Shown here one piece after another: positions 1 through 11,800 of a stretch of 27,010 nt of DNA. Position 1 is the stretch's first letter. The number at the start of each line of letters is the position of its first letter. The notes beneath the pieces were generated by a model. It worked only from the letters and a program-made list of their open reading frames with translations. It did no database searches and was not told where the DNA came from. The translations under genes were made by a program, and so were the position numbers. Source of the stretch: Chloroflexota bacterium (GTDB taxonomy: Bacteria; Chloroflexota; Limnocylindria; Limnocylindrales; CSP1-4); the NCBI GenBank assembly GCA_013696275.1, contig JACCYW010000377.1, forward strand, positions 1 through 27,010, given 5' to 3'.

Positions 1-2106
1 GGTCGAACTGAGGCGGCCAGTGGAGGCGACCGCCTGCTGGAACGTGGTGTGCAGGCGTCCGGTCATCGGGTCGAGCAACGCCGGTAGAGTGTCGACGTAG
101 GTGCTCCGCAGCTTGGTGAAGAGGCGCCAGTCGAGGAGCATCGGGATCATCGGGTGCGCTGGCCGGAGGTCCTCCAGGACACCCGCGTCAGTGGAGAAGC
201 CGGTCTTCGTCCGGCGCCCGCGGGGCAGGTCGAGCTCATAGAAGAGGACCTGTTCGAGCTGCTTGGGACTGCCCAGCGTGAAGCGGTGCCCAACCGATCG
301 GAAGATGTCCTCCTCGAGGCGCCCGATGGCCTCGCTGAACTCGACCGAGAGCCCGGCCAGGGCCACCGTGTCGATGGCCACACCGGTCGCCTCCATGTCG
401 GCCAGGACCGGTATGAGCGGAAGCTCCAACTCATCGAGCACCCCCTGGAGGCCAGGTTGATCGGCCAGCGCGAGGACCATCGACTCGTGTGCTGCCGCCG
501 CGGCAAGGGCCTGGATGCCAGCGTGCTCGCGCCCCCGAAGCTCGCCCGCCTTGGGTAGCTCCTGGCCCAGTCGCTCGGCGCTGATATCGGCCAGGCTCTG
601 GCTGCGCAGCGCGGCGTTCAGGATGTAGGCCGCGATCTGGGTATCGAACGCAGCGCGTGGCGGCGCCCGTCCCGATGGCCATGTCGCGCTCCGCTCGGCG
701 CGCGGATCCTGGCGGCACAGCTCCCAGACCAGGAATTGCTTCACGTCGTGCCCGACCAGTGGCCGACCGGAGCGCAGGATGGCCGCCGCCAGCAGCGCGG
801 CTGACTCGTCGTCCGCGGCGAGCGTCCGTCCGTCAGCCGTGCAGACCGCCAAGCCCAGGAGCGTGCCACGACGTGGATGCGGATCGTCCAGGGCTAGTCC
901 TATCGTCAGCTCCGCCTGGGCACTCAGCCAGGCATCGACATCCTGCGCCGGATCGAAACGTTCGATCGCCTCCGCATCGCGCAGCGCCGCCGCCAACCGC
1001 TGGCGCGGATCCTCCCCGGCGACCGCCACAGCGATGGCCCCTCGGCCGCCGGCGGTCATCCCCCTGTCGACGCCGATGCCCGAGACGGCACCGAAGTCCA
1101 TGCTCAGCTGCAGTCCGGTGCCATCCCCCACCAACGAGCCACCGGCCTGCCCAGCGGCGGCCGGCGAACGGCCCGGGACGAGCGCCGCCGGGATCGGGCC
1201 GCCCCGATCGGCTTCCCGAAGCAGGTCGCCGGGAGCGCGTACGTCCTCGCCGTCGATGCCCGGCAACCGCTCGACCAGGGTCCTGAACTCGTACTCCCGG
1301 AAGAGCCTCAGGACCTCCGCCCGGTCGTAGTCGCCCAGTCGCGCGGTGGTCAGGTCCAGCTCGATGGGTACGTCGCGCGCGATGGTCACCAGCTCGCGTG
1401 AAAGGAAGACCTGGTCGCGCAACTCCGCCAGCTTGTCCCTGAAGCGTTCCGGCTTTATCCCATCGAGCGCCCCATAGAGACCCTCCAACGTGCCGTGCTC
1501 GATGAGCCAGCGGGCGGCCGTCTTGTCGCCGACACCCGGCACGCCCGGGATATTGTCGGTCGCGTCGCCCTTAAGTGCCTTGAAGTCGATCATCTGGTCG
1601 GCAGCCAGGCCGTAGCGCTCGCGGATGCGGGCCGGATCGTAGACGACGGTCGATGCGACGCCCATACGGGTGGTCATCAGGTTCGTCCGCTCGGTCACCA
1701 ACTGGAGCATGTCCAGGTCGCCCGACACGATCATCGAGCCGAGCTGACGGGCCTCCGCCTGGCGGGTGAGGGCGCCGATGAGATCATCGGCTTCGAAGCC
1801 CTCCAGTTGGTACATCGGGATGCGGAAGGCGGCCAGGAGTTCACGGATGAGCGGGAACTGGTCGCGCAGGTCATCAGGCGTCGGACGGCGAGTTGCCTTG
1901 TAGTCCACGAATCGGTCGGAGCGGAAGGACCGGCCGACATCGAAACAGCAGATGACATAGTCGGGTCGCACGTCCTGGAAGCCCCGCAACACGATGCTCC
2001 AGAAGCCAAAGACGGCATTGACCAGTTGGCCGCGGCTCGTCGTCAGGGGCGTTTCGAGCAGCGCGAAGTAGGCGCGGTATATCAGGCTGTGCGCGTCCAG
2101 CAACAT
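1..2106 (-). CDS. polA: DNA polymerase I, N-terminal 702 residues (runs off left edge)
   Basis: DNA polymerase I, for repair and Okazaki-fragment processing in the cytoplasm. The reading frame stays open to base 1, so the C-terminal part is outside the window. The 5' nuclease domain is intact: LLDAHSLIYRAYF at the N-terminus, FDVGRSFRSD, GFEADD (residues 103-108), SGDLD (128-132) and GDATDNIPGVPGVGDK (about 180-195) carry the expected acidic residues. The central 3'-5' exonuclease-like domain (about 390-550) is degenerate: the DxE position reads ALDDPH and the later catalytic Asp positions read VKQF and HESM. The last residues visible, LHTTFQQAVASTGRLSS, are the conserved entry to the polymerase active site. 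The ATG at 2106 is chosen; an in-frame GTG at 2118 is possible but sits right against a strong hairpin. The gene lies 39 bases after the anti-sigma gene on the same strand. Family identity is essentially certain; loss of proofreading is read from the motifs. Confidence 0.96.
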   Translation of the reverse strand, partial: MLLDAHSLIYRAYFALLETPLTTSRGQLVNAVFGFWSIVLRGFQDVRPDYVICCFDVGRSFRSDRFVDYKATRRPTPDDLRDQFPLIRELLAAFRIPMYQLEGFEADDLIGALTRQAEARQLGSMIVSGDLDMLQLVTERTNLMTTRMGVASTVVYDPARIRERYGLAADQMIDFKALKGDATDNIPGVPGVGDKTAARWLIEHGTLEGLYGALDGIKPERFRDKLAELRDQVFLSRELVTIARDVPIELDLTTARLGDYDRAEVLRLFREYEFRTLVERLPGIDGEDVRAPGDLLREADRGGPIPAALVPGRSPAAAGQAGGSLVGDGTGLQLSMDFGAVSGIGVDRGMTAGGRGAIAVAVAGEDPRQRLAAALRDAEAIERFDPAQDVDAWLSAQAELTIGLALDDPHPRRGTLLGLAVCTADGRTLAADDESAALLAAAILRSGRPLVGHDVKQFLVWELCRQDPRAERSATWPSGRAPPRAAFDTQIAAYILNAALRSQSLADISAERLGQELPKAGELRGREHAGIQALAAAAAHESMVLALADQPGLQGVLDELELPLIPVLADMEATGVAIDTVALAGLSVEFSEAIGRLEEDIFRSVGHRFTLGSPKQLEQVLFYELDLPRGRRTKTGFSTDAGVLEDLRPAHPMIPMLLDWRLFTKLRSTYVDTLPALLDPMTGRLHTTFQQAVASTGRLSST

Positions 2107-2119
2107 GAGCTGTTCCACT

Positions 2120-2141
2120 GGCCGCGAGTGTAGTCGCGGCC
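2120..2141. other. GC-rich hairpin between anti-sigma gene and polA
   Basis: Perfect 8-bp inverted repeat GGCCGCGA / TCGCGGCC with a 6-base loop, in the 39 bases between the anti-sigma stop (2146) and the polA ATG (2106). No T-run follows on the minus strand, so it is not a classic intrinsic terminator. It could attenuate or separate polA from the sigma/anti-sigma transcript, or restrict access to the polA start. Function is inferred. Confidence 0.55.
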
Positions 2142-2145
2142 CGGA

Positions 2146-3045
2146 TCAGCGGCCTTCCAGCCTCCGAGCGATGGGCCGCAGCAGGAGCAGAAGCACGCCC
2201 ACGCCGGCCAGTACGAGTCCGACGATCGCGACACCCGTATCCCCGCCGGGCCAAGCCGACGCGTCGTCGATGGTCGTCACGGGCGCGGGCGTCGGCCGTT
2301 GGCTGGGCAGTGCTGCCGTGTCGTTCGGTGGCAGCGTGGCTGTCGGGTCGACTGCCTCGGTCGCCCTGGGCGACGGCGTCGGGGACGGGCCCGACCCTTC
2401 CGATATCGGATCCTCGGACTCCGCTGACCGGTCCGGCTCAGCCTGGCTGTCAGAGGCGAAGGGAGCGACGTCCGGGCCGATCGTCGCGACCGGCGAGGCA
2501 TCGTCGCCCACCTCGACCGCTCCTCCCTGCGACGTCCGCGGGGGTGGCGCGCTCTCTGGCGTGTCGGACGTCGCGCCGGCGGCTGTGACCGGACCCTCGT
2601 GCGTGGCGGCGGTCCCGGCAGAGCCGCCCGGACCGGCCGGGCCGGTCGACGGCCAGCCACTGCCGATGACGACGAGAACGAGGCCGATGGCTATGGCAGC
2701 ACCGGCCAGCGGCTGCATGATCTGCCGGCGGGGAGGATCCAGCCCCGGCAGCAGCCTGGCCCCCCGGAGCAGCCTGGTCAGGGCTGAGCCGCGCGCGGCT
2801 GCCGCCTGGGCGGCGGTGATGCGGAAGTCCCTGGTCCGCCTGGCTGCTGGCATGTGCGCCACCGCCGTGCTAACGGAGCGGAGGTCACCGACCAGGCTGG
2901 CGCATCCGGGACAGCTTTGGATGAGTCGCTCAGCCTGGCTCATCTCGACCGCGTCCAGTCCGTCATCGAGCGACCGCGCGATGAGCAGGCGGTCGTGGTG
3001 ATCGTGGTCGGTGCCGTCGGGCAACGCCGGCTGGTGGCGGTCCAT
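2146..3045 (-). CDS. Putative membrane anti-sigma factor with two transmembrane segments
   Basis: 299-residue protein starting 17 bases after the stop of the ECF sigma gene, the classic position for a cognate anti-sigma factor. The N-terminal cytoplasmic part (1-105) carries a CPGC pair (C45, C48) resembling the second half of a zinc-binding anti-sigma (ZAS/zf-HC2) motif. The His normally four residues before the first Cys is Leu here, so zinc binding is doubtful. A first membrane segment lies at about 111-129. It is followed by a long Pro/Ser/Thr/Asp-rich, probably disordered stretch (132-266), then a second membrane segment (about 268-290) with a basic tail. The predicted topology puts the linker outside, where it could sense envelope stress. 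The sequence is not strongly conserved, so the call rests mainly on position, the Cys pair and the membrane layout. It could instead be an uncharacterised membrane protein. Confidence 0.62.
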   Translation of the reverse strand: MDRHQPALPDGTDHDHHDRLLIARSLDDGLDAVEMSQAERLIQSCPGCASLVGDLRSVSTAVAHMPAARRTRDFRITAAQAAAARGSALTRLLRGARLLPGLDPPRRQIMQPLAGAAIAIGLVLVVIGSGWPSTGPAGPGGSAGTAATHEGPVTAAGATSDTPESAPPPRTSQGGAVEVGDDASPVATIGPDVAPFASDSQAEPDRSAESEDPISEGSGPSPTPSPRATEAVDPTATLPPNDTAALPSQRPTPAPVTTIDDASAWPGGDTGVAIVGLVLAGVGVLLLLLRPIARRLEGR

Positions 3046-3062
3046 GGGTCGGTCAGACGCCT

Positions 3063-3665
3063 CTAGTCGCGCAGCAGTTCCATGTCGGGCAGGAGCAGAT
3101 CACGTAACGCGAGGCGCCCGCGATGGATGCGCGACTTGACGGTGCCGAGCGAGACCCCGGTCATATCGGCGATCTCCTGGTAGTCATAGCCCTCCACGTC
3201 GAAGAGCACGATGGCCTTGCGCTGGTCGACGGTTATGTGTTCCATCGCCGCCGCGATGACCGTGTGGCGGGAACGAAGCAGAGTGGTCCGTTCCGGGCCC
3301 TCCGACTCATCGGCCGGTGGTTGCCACGCATCATCCTCCCACTCGGGATAGGGGTCGGCCGGACGACGCTTGCGGACACGCAGGATGTCCGTCGCCGCGT
3401 TGAGGGCGATCCGTGTCAGCCAGCTCCGAAACGAGCCACCGCGGAACCTGGCCAGGTTGCGGTAGCAGTTCAAGAATGCCTCCTGGACAGCGTCGGCGGC
3501 CGCCTCGCGGTCGCGCACGACCCGCACGGTCAGTGCGAACAGGTAGTCCTGATAGAGCTCGACGAGCCTGTTGAACGCGTCCAGATCGCCCGACAGCACC
3601 TGCTCGACGAGGGCGCGATCGCGGGCGTGAAGCTCATCGGCGGCCCGCCGGGCACGGTCATCCAC
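3063..3665 (-). CDS. ECF-type RNA polymerase sigma factor
   Basis: Extracytoplasmic-function sigma-70 family protein that redirects RNA polymerase to a stress or envelope regulon. Region 2 (about residues 25-95) shows AFNRLVELYQDYLFAL, the DAVQEAFLNCYRNLARFRG core-binding helix and FRSWLTRIALNAATD. Region 4 (about 140-190) has the DNA-binding helix-turn-helix YQEIADMTGVSLGTVKSRIHRGR. No extra C-terminal domain is present. The frame is open further upstream to an ATG at 3767, but that start lies inside tRNA-Leu. The GTG at 3665 is preferred: it has GGAGGT 12 bases upstream and gives a normal 200-residue length. A GTG at 3731 is the alternative. The putative anti-sigma gene follows 17 bases downstream, so the two are almost certainly co-transcribed, possibly with the tRNA just upstream. 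Confidence 0.93.
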   Translation of the reverse strand: MDDRARRAADELHARDRALVEQVLSGDLDAFNRLVELYQDYLFALTVRVVRDREAAADAVQEAFLNCYRNLARFRGGSFRSWLTRIALNAATDILRVRKRRPADPYPEWEDDAWQPPADESEGPERTTLLRSRHTVIAAAMEHITVDQRKAIVLFDVEGYDYQEIADMTGVSLGTVKSRIHRGRLALRDLLLPDMELLRD

Positions 3666-3737
3666 GCGTGACGATCGACCTCCAGCCTCGGTGGGCTCGA
3701 CGCCGCCCAGGTCCTTCTGGTCGGACGGCACCGATCT

Positions 3738-3823
3738 TGGTACGGCGGGTGGGATTCGAACCCACATGCCCTTGCGAGCAGCAGAGTTTGAGTCTGCCCT
3801 GTAAACCGTTCCAGCACCGCCGC
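3738..3823 (-). tRNA. tRNA-Leu (anticodon CAA), CCA encoded
   Basis: An 86-base type II tRNA folds on the minus strand. The acceptor stem pairs GCGGCGG with CCGCCGT (first pair G-U), followed by discriminator A and an encoded CCA. The anticodon stem GCAGA/TCTGC closes the loop CTCAAAC, giving anticodon CAA for UUG Leu codons. A 15-base variable arm follows, as in Leu tRNAs, then the T-arm GTGGG-TTCGAAT-CCCAC. The D-stem is short (CTG/CAG). It lies between the cyclase gene and the ECF sigma gene; the distance to the preferred sigma start is 72 bases. Confidence 0.95.
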
Positions 3824-3832
3824 GTACCCCGC

Positions 3833-3838
3833 ACTATA
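3833..3838 (-). promoter_or_regulatory. -10-like hexamer TATAGT upstream of tRNA-Leu
   Basis: TATAGT on the minus strand ends 9 bases before the first base of the mature tRNA, a fitting distance for a -10 box. No clear -35 box is visible 16-18 bases further upstream. It would drive the tRNA and possibly the sigma/anti-sigma pair behind it. Confidence 0.4.
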
Positions 3839-3884
3839 CCGGGGGGCCATGCCGCCGCAGCCTCGTCGCGACCGCAGCTGGACC

Positions 3885-7103
<3,219 letters not shown>

Positions 7104-7246
7104 GACGATGAGTGTATAGAGAGCCGGTGGCTGGGCCATGGCCGGCGCTGGCTTGGGCCTCCGCTCGTCACACGGTGTATGGTGGCAAGGCGCCGAACCG
7201 GCCAGCGGATCCCAGACGTTCCCGGGGCGGCGACCAGGAGGCTCCC

Positions 7247-8329
7247 ATGTCTATCCTCACCCGTCGGCGCTACATCAGCGCTCTCATCGGTCCAGCGCTC
7301 TGTGCGACGGTCTTCGGCTCGACCATCGCCGCCGCCGGCGGCCCGGCCCGCCTGTGGGTCGACGACGATGGGATGGCCGGCCCGCGCTCCTGCGACTCGG
7401 CCAGGCAGGCGTTCACCAGCATCCAGGAGGCGGTCGATGCGGCATCTGCCGGGGACATCATCCGTGTCTGCCCAGGCGACTACACCGAGGAGGTGGTCAT
7501 CGGTGAGGGCCTGGATGGACTGCGCATCCGTTCGACCGAACCTGGCGCTGCCGTCCTGCGACCGCCCCTGAGCGGCGGATCGCCGAGTATCAGCGCCATC
7601 GCCGGCGGGGCAGCGACCTCACTCCTGAGGGTGGAGGGTCCTGACGGCATCCGCATCCGCGGCTTCTCGATGCGCGCGCCCACGAGCGGCTACTGCCAAC
7701 GGGTCGGCGCGATGGTCGACGTCACCGGCGGGAGCCAGGACGTGGTGATACGCGATACCCACATACGGGCTGGCGGGTCTGACACCATCGGCGACTGCGG
7801 TTACGACTCCGGCATCATCGTCTCGAACGGCTCAGCCGCTCTCCTGCGCGACAACGGTGTCAAGGACTTCCAGGGCGCCGGGATCGCCGTCTTGAGTACT
7901 GGCACAGAGGCGACCCTGACGGGCAACACGGTCTCCTATCACCACGCCAAGGAGGCGCCGCTGGGGACAGCGTTGGGCGCCGGCATCCAGATCATCTCGG
8001 CCGATGCCGTGCTGGAGGGCAACACGGTCGATGGCCTCACCAGCGCGGCCATCACGACGCCCCTGCTGGGCACGGGCATCTACGCCTTCGGGATCTCGGA
8101 TGGCCTGCGCATCCGAGGAAGCCTGGTGGCCGACGCGTCGATCGGCCTGTCCCTGGTGTCGGTGACTGGCGCGCTCATCGAGGACAACGACTTGCGCAAC
8201 AACCGGGAACTCGACTGCTCCGATGACTCGACCGGATCCGGGACAGCCGACACCGCCAACACCTGGATCGGCAACCTTGGCCACCCTTACCAGTCCAGTC
8301 CAGCGGGTATCTGCTCCCAGGCCCCGTGA
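7247..8329 (+). CDS. Secreted right-handed parallel beta-helix protein (NosD/pectate-lyase-like fold)
   Basis: 360-residue exported protein of unknown substrate. An ATG with AGGAGG 5 bases upstream fixes the start. The N-terminus (RRRYISALIGPALCATVFG...AAAGG) is a typical Sec signal peptide with a positive n-region and cleavage near residue 30. The mature protein opens with the beta-helix entry pattern LWVDDDG...FTSIQEAVDAASAGDIIRVCPGDYTEEVVI. It continues as PbH1-like rungs of about 22-25 residues (LRIRSTEPGAAVL, IRIRGFSMRA, VVIRDTHIRAGG, ATLTGNTVSYHH, AVLEGNTVDGL, ALIEDNDLRNN). Several Cys residues (about C46, C69, C142, C181, C319, C356) could form disulfides. No catalytic residues can be assigned with confidence, so it may be a surface binding protein or a polysaccharide-active enzyme. 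It stands alone, divergent from the cyclase gene and convergent with dnaE. Confidence 0.85.
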   Translation: MSILTRRRYISALIGPALCATVFGSTIAAAGGPARLWVDDDGMAGPRSCDSARQAFTSIQEAVDAASAGDIIRVCPGDYTEEVVIGEGLDGLRIRSTEPGAAVLRPPLSGGSPSISAIAGGAATSLLRVEGPDGIRIRGFSMRAPTSGYCQRVGAMVDVTGGSQDVVIRDTHIRAGGSDTIGDCGYDSGIIVSNGSAALLRDNGVKDFQGAGIAVLSTGTEATLTGNTVSYHHAKEAPLGTALGAGIQIISADAVLEGNTVDGLTSAAITTPLLGTGIYAFGISDGLRIRGSLVADASIGLSLVSVTGALIEDNDLRNNRELDCSDDSTGSGTADTANTWIGNLGHPYQSSPAGICSQAP

Positions 8330-8555
8330 CGATCCGAGTCTGGGATCAGTGCCGCTCAGCGAGGTTCGGCACGCCCTCCTAGCCCGGAGCCGATGTCGGC
8401 CAGATACTCCACCCGCCGCCCGGCCTCACAGCGCGGCACGTGGCCGTCCGGGTGGCCGCCAGACCAAGGGAGCTCACCCGGGCGGTGCAGCGGGAGCGCA
8501 TCTCGTGTCGGATGGGCGCCACGGGCCTACGGTCGTCGCCAGGAGTGCTCATCTG

Positions 8556-8589
8556 GTGCCGGAAGAGCCCTGACGTGGGCGCTCGGCAC
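8556..8589. terminator. Long imperfect hairpin, possible bidirectional terminator
   Basis: Outer stem GTGCCG/CGGCAC (6 bp), a 2-base bulge, inner stem AGAGCCC/GGGCGCT (7 bp, one mismatch) and the loop TGACGT. It lies between the convergent beta-helix gene and dnaE, where a shared terminator would be expected. There is no T-tract on either side, so a terminator role is inferred. Confidence 0.45.
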
Positions 8590-8696
8590 GAGACGAAGTG
8601 GCTAGCTCCTCGCCATGGCTGTGTCTATGCCCCTTTGACAGTGACCAGCGGGCGACCCCGCAGCGGGCGACCAGGTCTCCACCGCGCAACAGTCCC

Positions 8697-8740
8697 TCCT
8701 CACCGGTCGGCTGCTCGTTGGGCGGACGATCTGACCGTCG
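8697..8740. repeat. Direct repeat, copy 1 (44 bp)
   Basis: The stretch beginning tcctcaccggtcgg and ending gatctgaccgtcg recurs 91 bases further on with a single extra G. It contains internal CGGTC/GACCG arms that could pair across about 24 bases. The two copies are separated by 47 unrelated bases. Origin unknown. Confidence 0.85.
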
Positions 8741-8787
8741 GGGGGCGTATCGCGGCTCATGGCTCTCGGCGGCTGGCCACCCGAGGA

Positions 8788-8832
8788 TCCTCACCGGTCG
8801 GGCTGCTCGTTGGGCGGACGATCTGACCGTCG
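8788..8832. repeat. Direct repeat, copy 2 (45 bp), abutting dnaE stop
   Basis: Identical to the copy at 8697-8740 apart from one inserted G (ggtcgggctg versus ggtcggctg). It ends at the base before the dnaE stop codon. It is not found elsewhere in the window. Confidence 0.85.
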
Positions 8833-11800
8833 CTAACCCTCGTCCGCCTCGACGCTAAAGTCGACGAGGCCACGGCCGAGCGCGCGCCCGACGGCAGCCA
8901 CGAGCTCAGCGTCATAGGCGACCCGACTCCGCAGCCTCATCTCCTGCTCATTTCCAGCGCCTGACGGGATGTGGAGGACCACCGGGGTCTCGCCGGGCCG
9001 GCTGCGGATCAGTTCCCGCAACCCTTCCAGCACGCCTATCAGCATCTCTTGGGGCGCGTAGCGGAAGTGGACGTGGAGCGACTGGCCCGCGGCCGCCTCG
9101 ACTGGCTGCGTCGGGGCCGCTTCTTCCGCGACGAGCTCCGCCCGAGCTTCGTCGGGCCATGGTGTCTGGTCGTGGTCGTCGGGCGCGAGCGCTGCCACTG
9201 ACTGTGGCGCCTCAGGTTCGATGCGCGGCTCGACCGGCATCGCAGCAGGCGTCCCGACGGCCCCGCCGAGGGAGCCTGGTCGGGGCCCGATGCTGACCTC
9301 GATGGTGCCTTCCAGGTTCACGCCTCGAAGGGGCGAGACGCGGGGCACGGTGCGGACCATGGCCGCGTCCGACACCATCGCCACGGCGACCGGCTCCGGT
9401 CGTCCCATGGCGTTGCCGGGCATCGTGGCGGAGCCGTTGCGACGCCTTCGATCACCTGCCGAGAGCGCAGCGGCGAAGCCGTCAGGGCCCAGGGCGGTGG
9501 CCTGTTCCCAAGTCCAGACGGAGTCGGCTAACAGGACCGTCTCGTCGCCCTTGTGGTCGACGCGTCCGGCTACCAGGACGATGCCATCCTCGACCCAGGC
9601 CGATCCTGTCTCCTCGAACACCTTGGGGAACACGACCACCTCGACCGACCCCTGGAGATCCTCCAGCGTGGCCACGGCCATGGTGTTGCGGGCTTTGGTG
9701 AGAACGCGCCGGATACCGGTCACTACACCGCCGACCACTATGCGCTGCTGATCCAGCTCCTCCCCCAAGTCACCGCTGTAGGTGTTGACATAGCCAGTCA
9801 TGACATGGGCCAGATCACCCATCGGGTGGCCCGAGAGATACAGTCCGAGAAGCTCCTTCTCCATGCGCATCCGTTCGCGCGCTGGCGCTTCAGAGCGCTT
9901 CGGAAGCGGCTCGTCCGGCGCTGCAGCGAACAGCACGTCGAAAGCGGCGATCTGCCCGCTGAGACGCTGGTGCTGCGCCGCCTGGGCCGCCGGAAGGATG
10001 GCCGGCAAAGCCTCGATGATCTGCACCGGATGACCGAAGCGGCCCAGCGCGCCCACCCACGCGAGGGCCTCGATGACCCGGGAGTTGACGAGCCGCAGGT
10101 CGATCCGGTCGCAGAAGTCGCGCAGCGAGCGGAACGGGCCGCCCTCGGTCCGCGCCCGGATGATCGATTCGATGGCTCCCTGGCCGACATTCTTGACCGC
10201 CAGCAGGCCGAAGCGGATGGCGTCCTCCTCGACCGTGAAGTGCAGCCCGCTGACATCCACGTCGGGCGGGCGGACCACTATGGCCAGGCGGCGGCACTCG
10301 GCGATGGCGATGCCGACCCGTTCGGTGTTGTCCCGGAAGGCGGTCAGCACGCTCGCCATATATTCGACCGGATAGTTAGCCTTGAGATAGGCAGTCTGGT
10401 AGGCGATGAGCCCATAACAGGTGGCATGGGCCTTGTTGAAGCCGTACCGCTCGAACGGTTCGAAGGCCCGGAATACGGCGTCGATGATGTGTGGACTGAC
10501 ACCGCGTTCGGCAGCTTGCCTGACGAAGCGGTCCTTCTGGGCGCGTAGCACGCTCGACTTCTTCTTGCGTATCGCAAAGCCGAGCGTGTCCGCCTCCGGG
10601 CCCGTGAAGCCGCCAAGGGCGATGGCGGCGGACATGATGTCCTCCTGGTAGACGAAGATCCCGTAGGTCTTCTTCAGGTAGGGCTCGAGCAGCGGGTGGA
10701 GATAGCTGACCGGTTCGGTGCCGTGCTTCCGTCGGATGTAGGCCGGGATGTTCTCCATGGGGCCGGGCCGGAATAGCGCGACCATGGCGGCAAGATCGTG
10801 GACCGAGGTCGGCCGCAGCTCCTTGACGTAGCGCCGCATGCCCGGCGACTCCAGCTGGAAGATACCGGTCGTCTCACCGGACGAGAGCAGTTCGAAGGTC
10901 CTGGCGTCGTCCAACGGGATGCGCTCCAGGTCGATCGGGTCGCCCTCACGAGTGGCCGCGATGAGGTCCACCGCCTGGCGCAGGATGGTCAGGTTGGAGA
11001 GGCCCAGGAAGTCGAACTTGAGCAGGCCCAGGGCCTCCACGCCGTGCATCTCGTACTGGGTCATGACTGAATCGGAGTTGGTGGCGCGCTGCAGCGGCAT
11101 CAGCTCCGTCAGCGGCTCGCGGCTGATGACGACCCCGGCGGCGTGGGTGGATGCGTTGCGGGCGACACCCTCCACCTGCTTGGCCAGCTCGATGACCTTG
11201 CCCACGCGCGGGTCAGCAGCCACCATCTCGCGCAGCGCCGGGGTCACCTGGAGCGCCTCATCCAGCTTGATGCCGAGTTGGTTGGGGATCTGCTTGGCGA
11301 TGCGATCGACCTCGCCATAGCCCAGGCCAAGCACGCGGCCCACGTCCCGGATGGCGGCTCGGGCGAGCATGGTCCCGAAGGTGATGATCTGGGCGACGTG
11401 GTCGGAGCCGTACTTGGCCGTGACGTAGCGGATGACCTCATCGCGTCGGGCATCCTCGAAGTCGACATCGATATCCGGCATCGTCACCCGGTCCGGATTG
11501 AGGAAGCGCTCGAAGGGCAGCTCGTAGGCGATGGGGTCGATGGGCGTGATGCCCAATGTGTAGGTGACGATGCTGCCCGGCGCCGAGCCGCGGCAGGTGG
11601 TGGCGATCTTCCGCTCGCGGGCGAAGCGGGTGAAATCGGCCACGATCAGGAAGTAGCCGGCGTAGCCCATGCTGGTGATGACGCCGAGTTCGTAGTCCAG
11701 TCGCGCCTGTACCGCCGCACTGGTCGCGCCGTACCGCTCGATGAGTCCGCGCTGGCACTCCTCCTTGAGCCAGCTCTCCGCCGTGTGGCCGGCCGGGACC

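Larger units (their letters stand above)
8330..8832. other. Non-coding stretch between beta-helix gene and dnaE
   Basis: About 500 bases between two convergent genes. Open frames here have no recognisable domain and arginine-rich compositions typical of random GC-rich sequence, so I call no gene. It holds a long imperfect hairpin (8556-8589), a doubled gcgggcgacc motif at about 8648-8672, and two copies of a 44/45-bp direct repeat, the second abutting the dnaE stop codon. Confidence 0.6.

Noticed and set aside
3666..3767. Longer sigma factor starting at ATG 3767
   Set aside because: That start lies inside tRNA-Leu, and the added residues (WVRIPPAVP...) are just the translated T-arm and acceptor.
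8330..8365. GATCC/GGATC hairpin as terminator of the beta-helix gene
   Set aside because: Only a 5-bp stem with no T-run; the larger hairpin at 8556-8589 is a better candidate.
8440..8826. 128-codon plus-strand open frame in the dnaE/beta-helix gap
   Set aside because: No recognisable domain and no convincing ribosome site. It spans the hairpin and repeats, and random GC-rich sequence gives such frames often.
8697..8832. Possible CRISPR: two 44/45-bp repeats separated by 47 bases
   Set aside because: Only two copies, no leader or cas genes, and the second copy runs straight into the dnaE stop codon.
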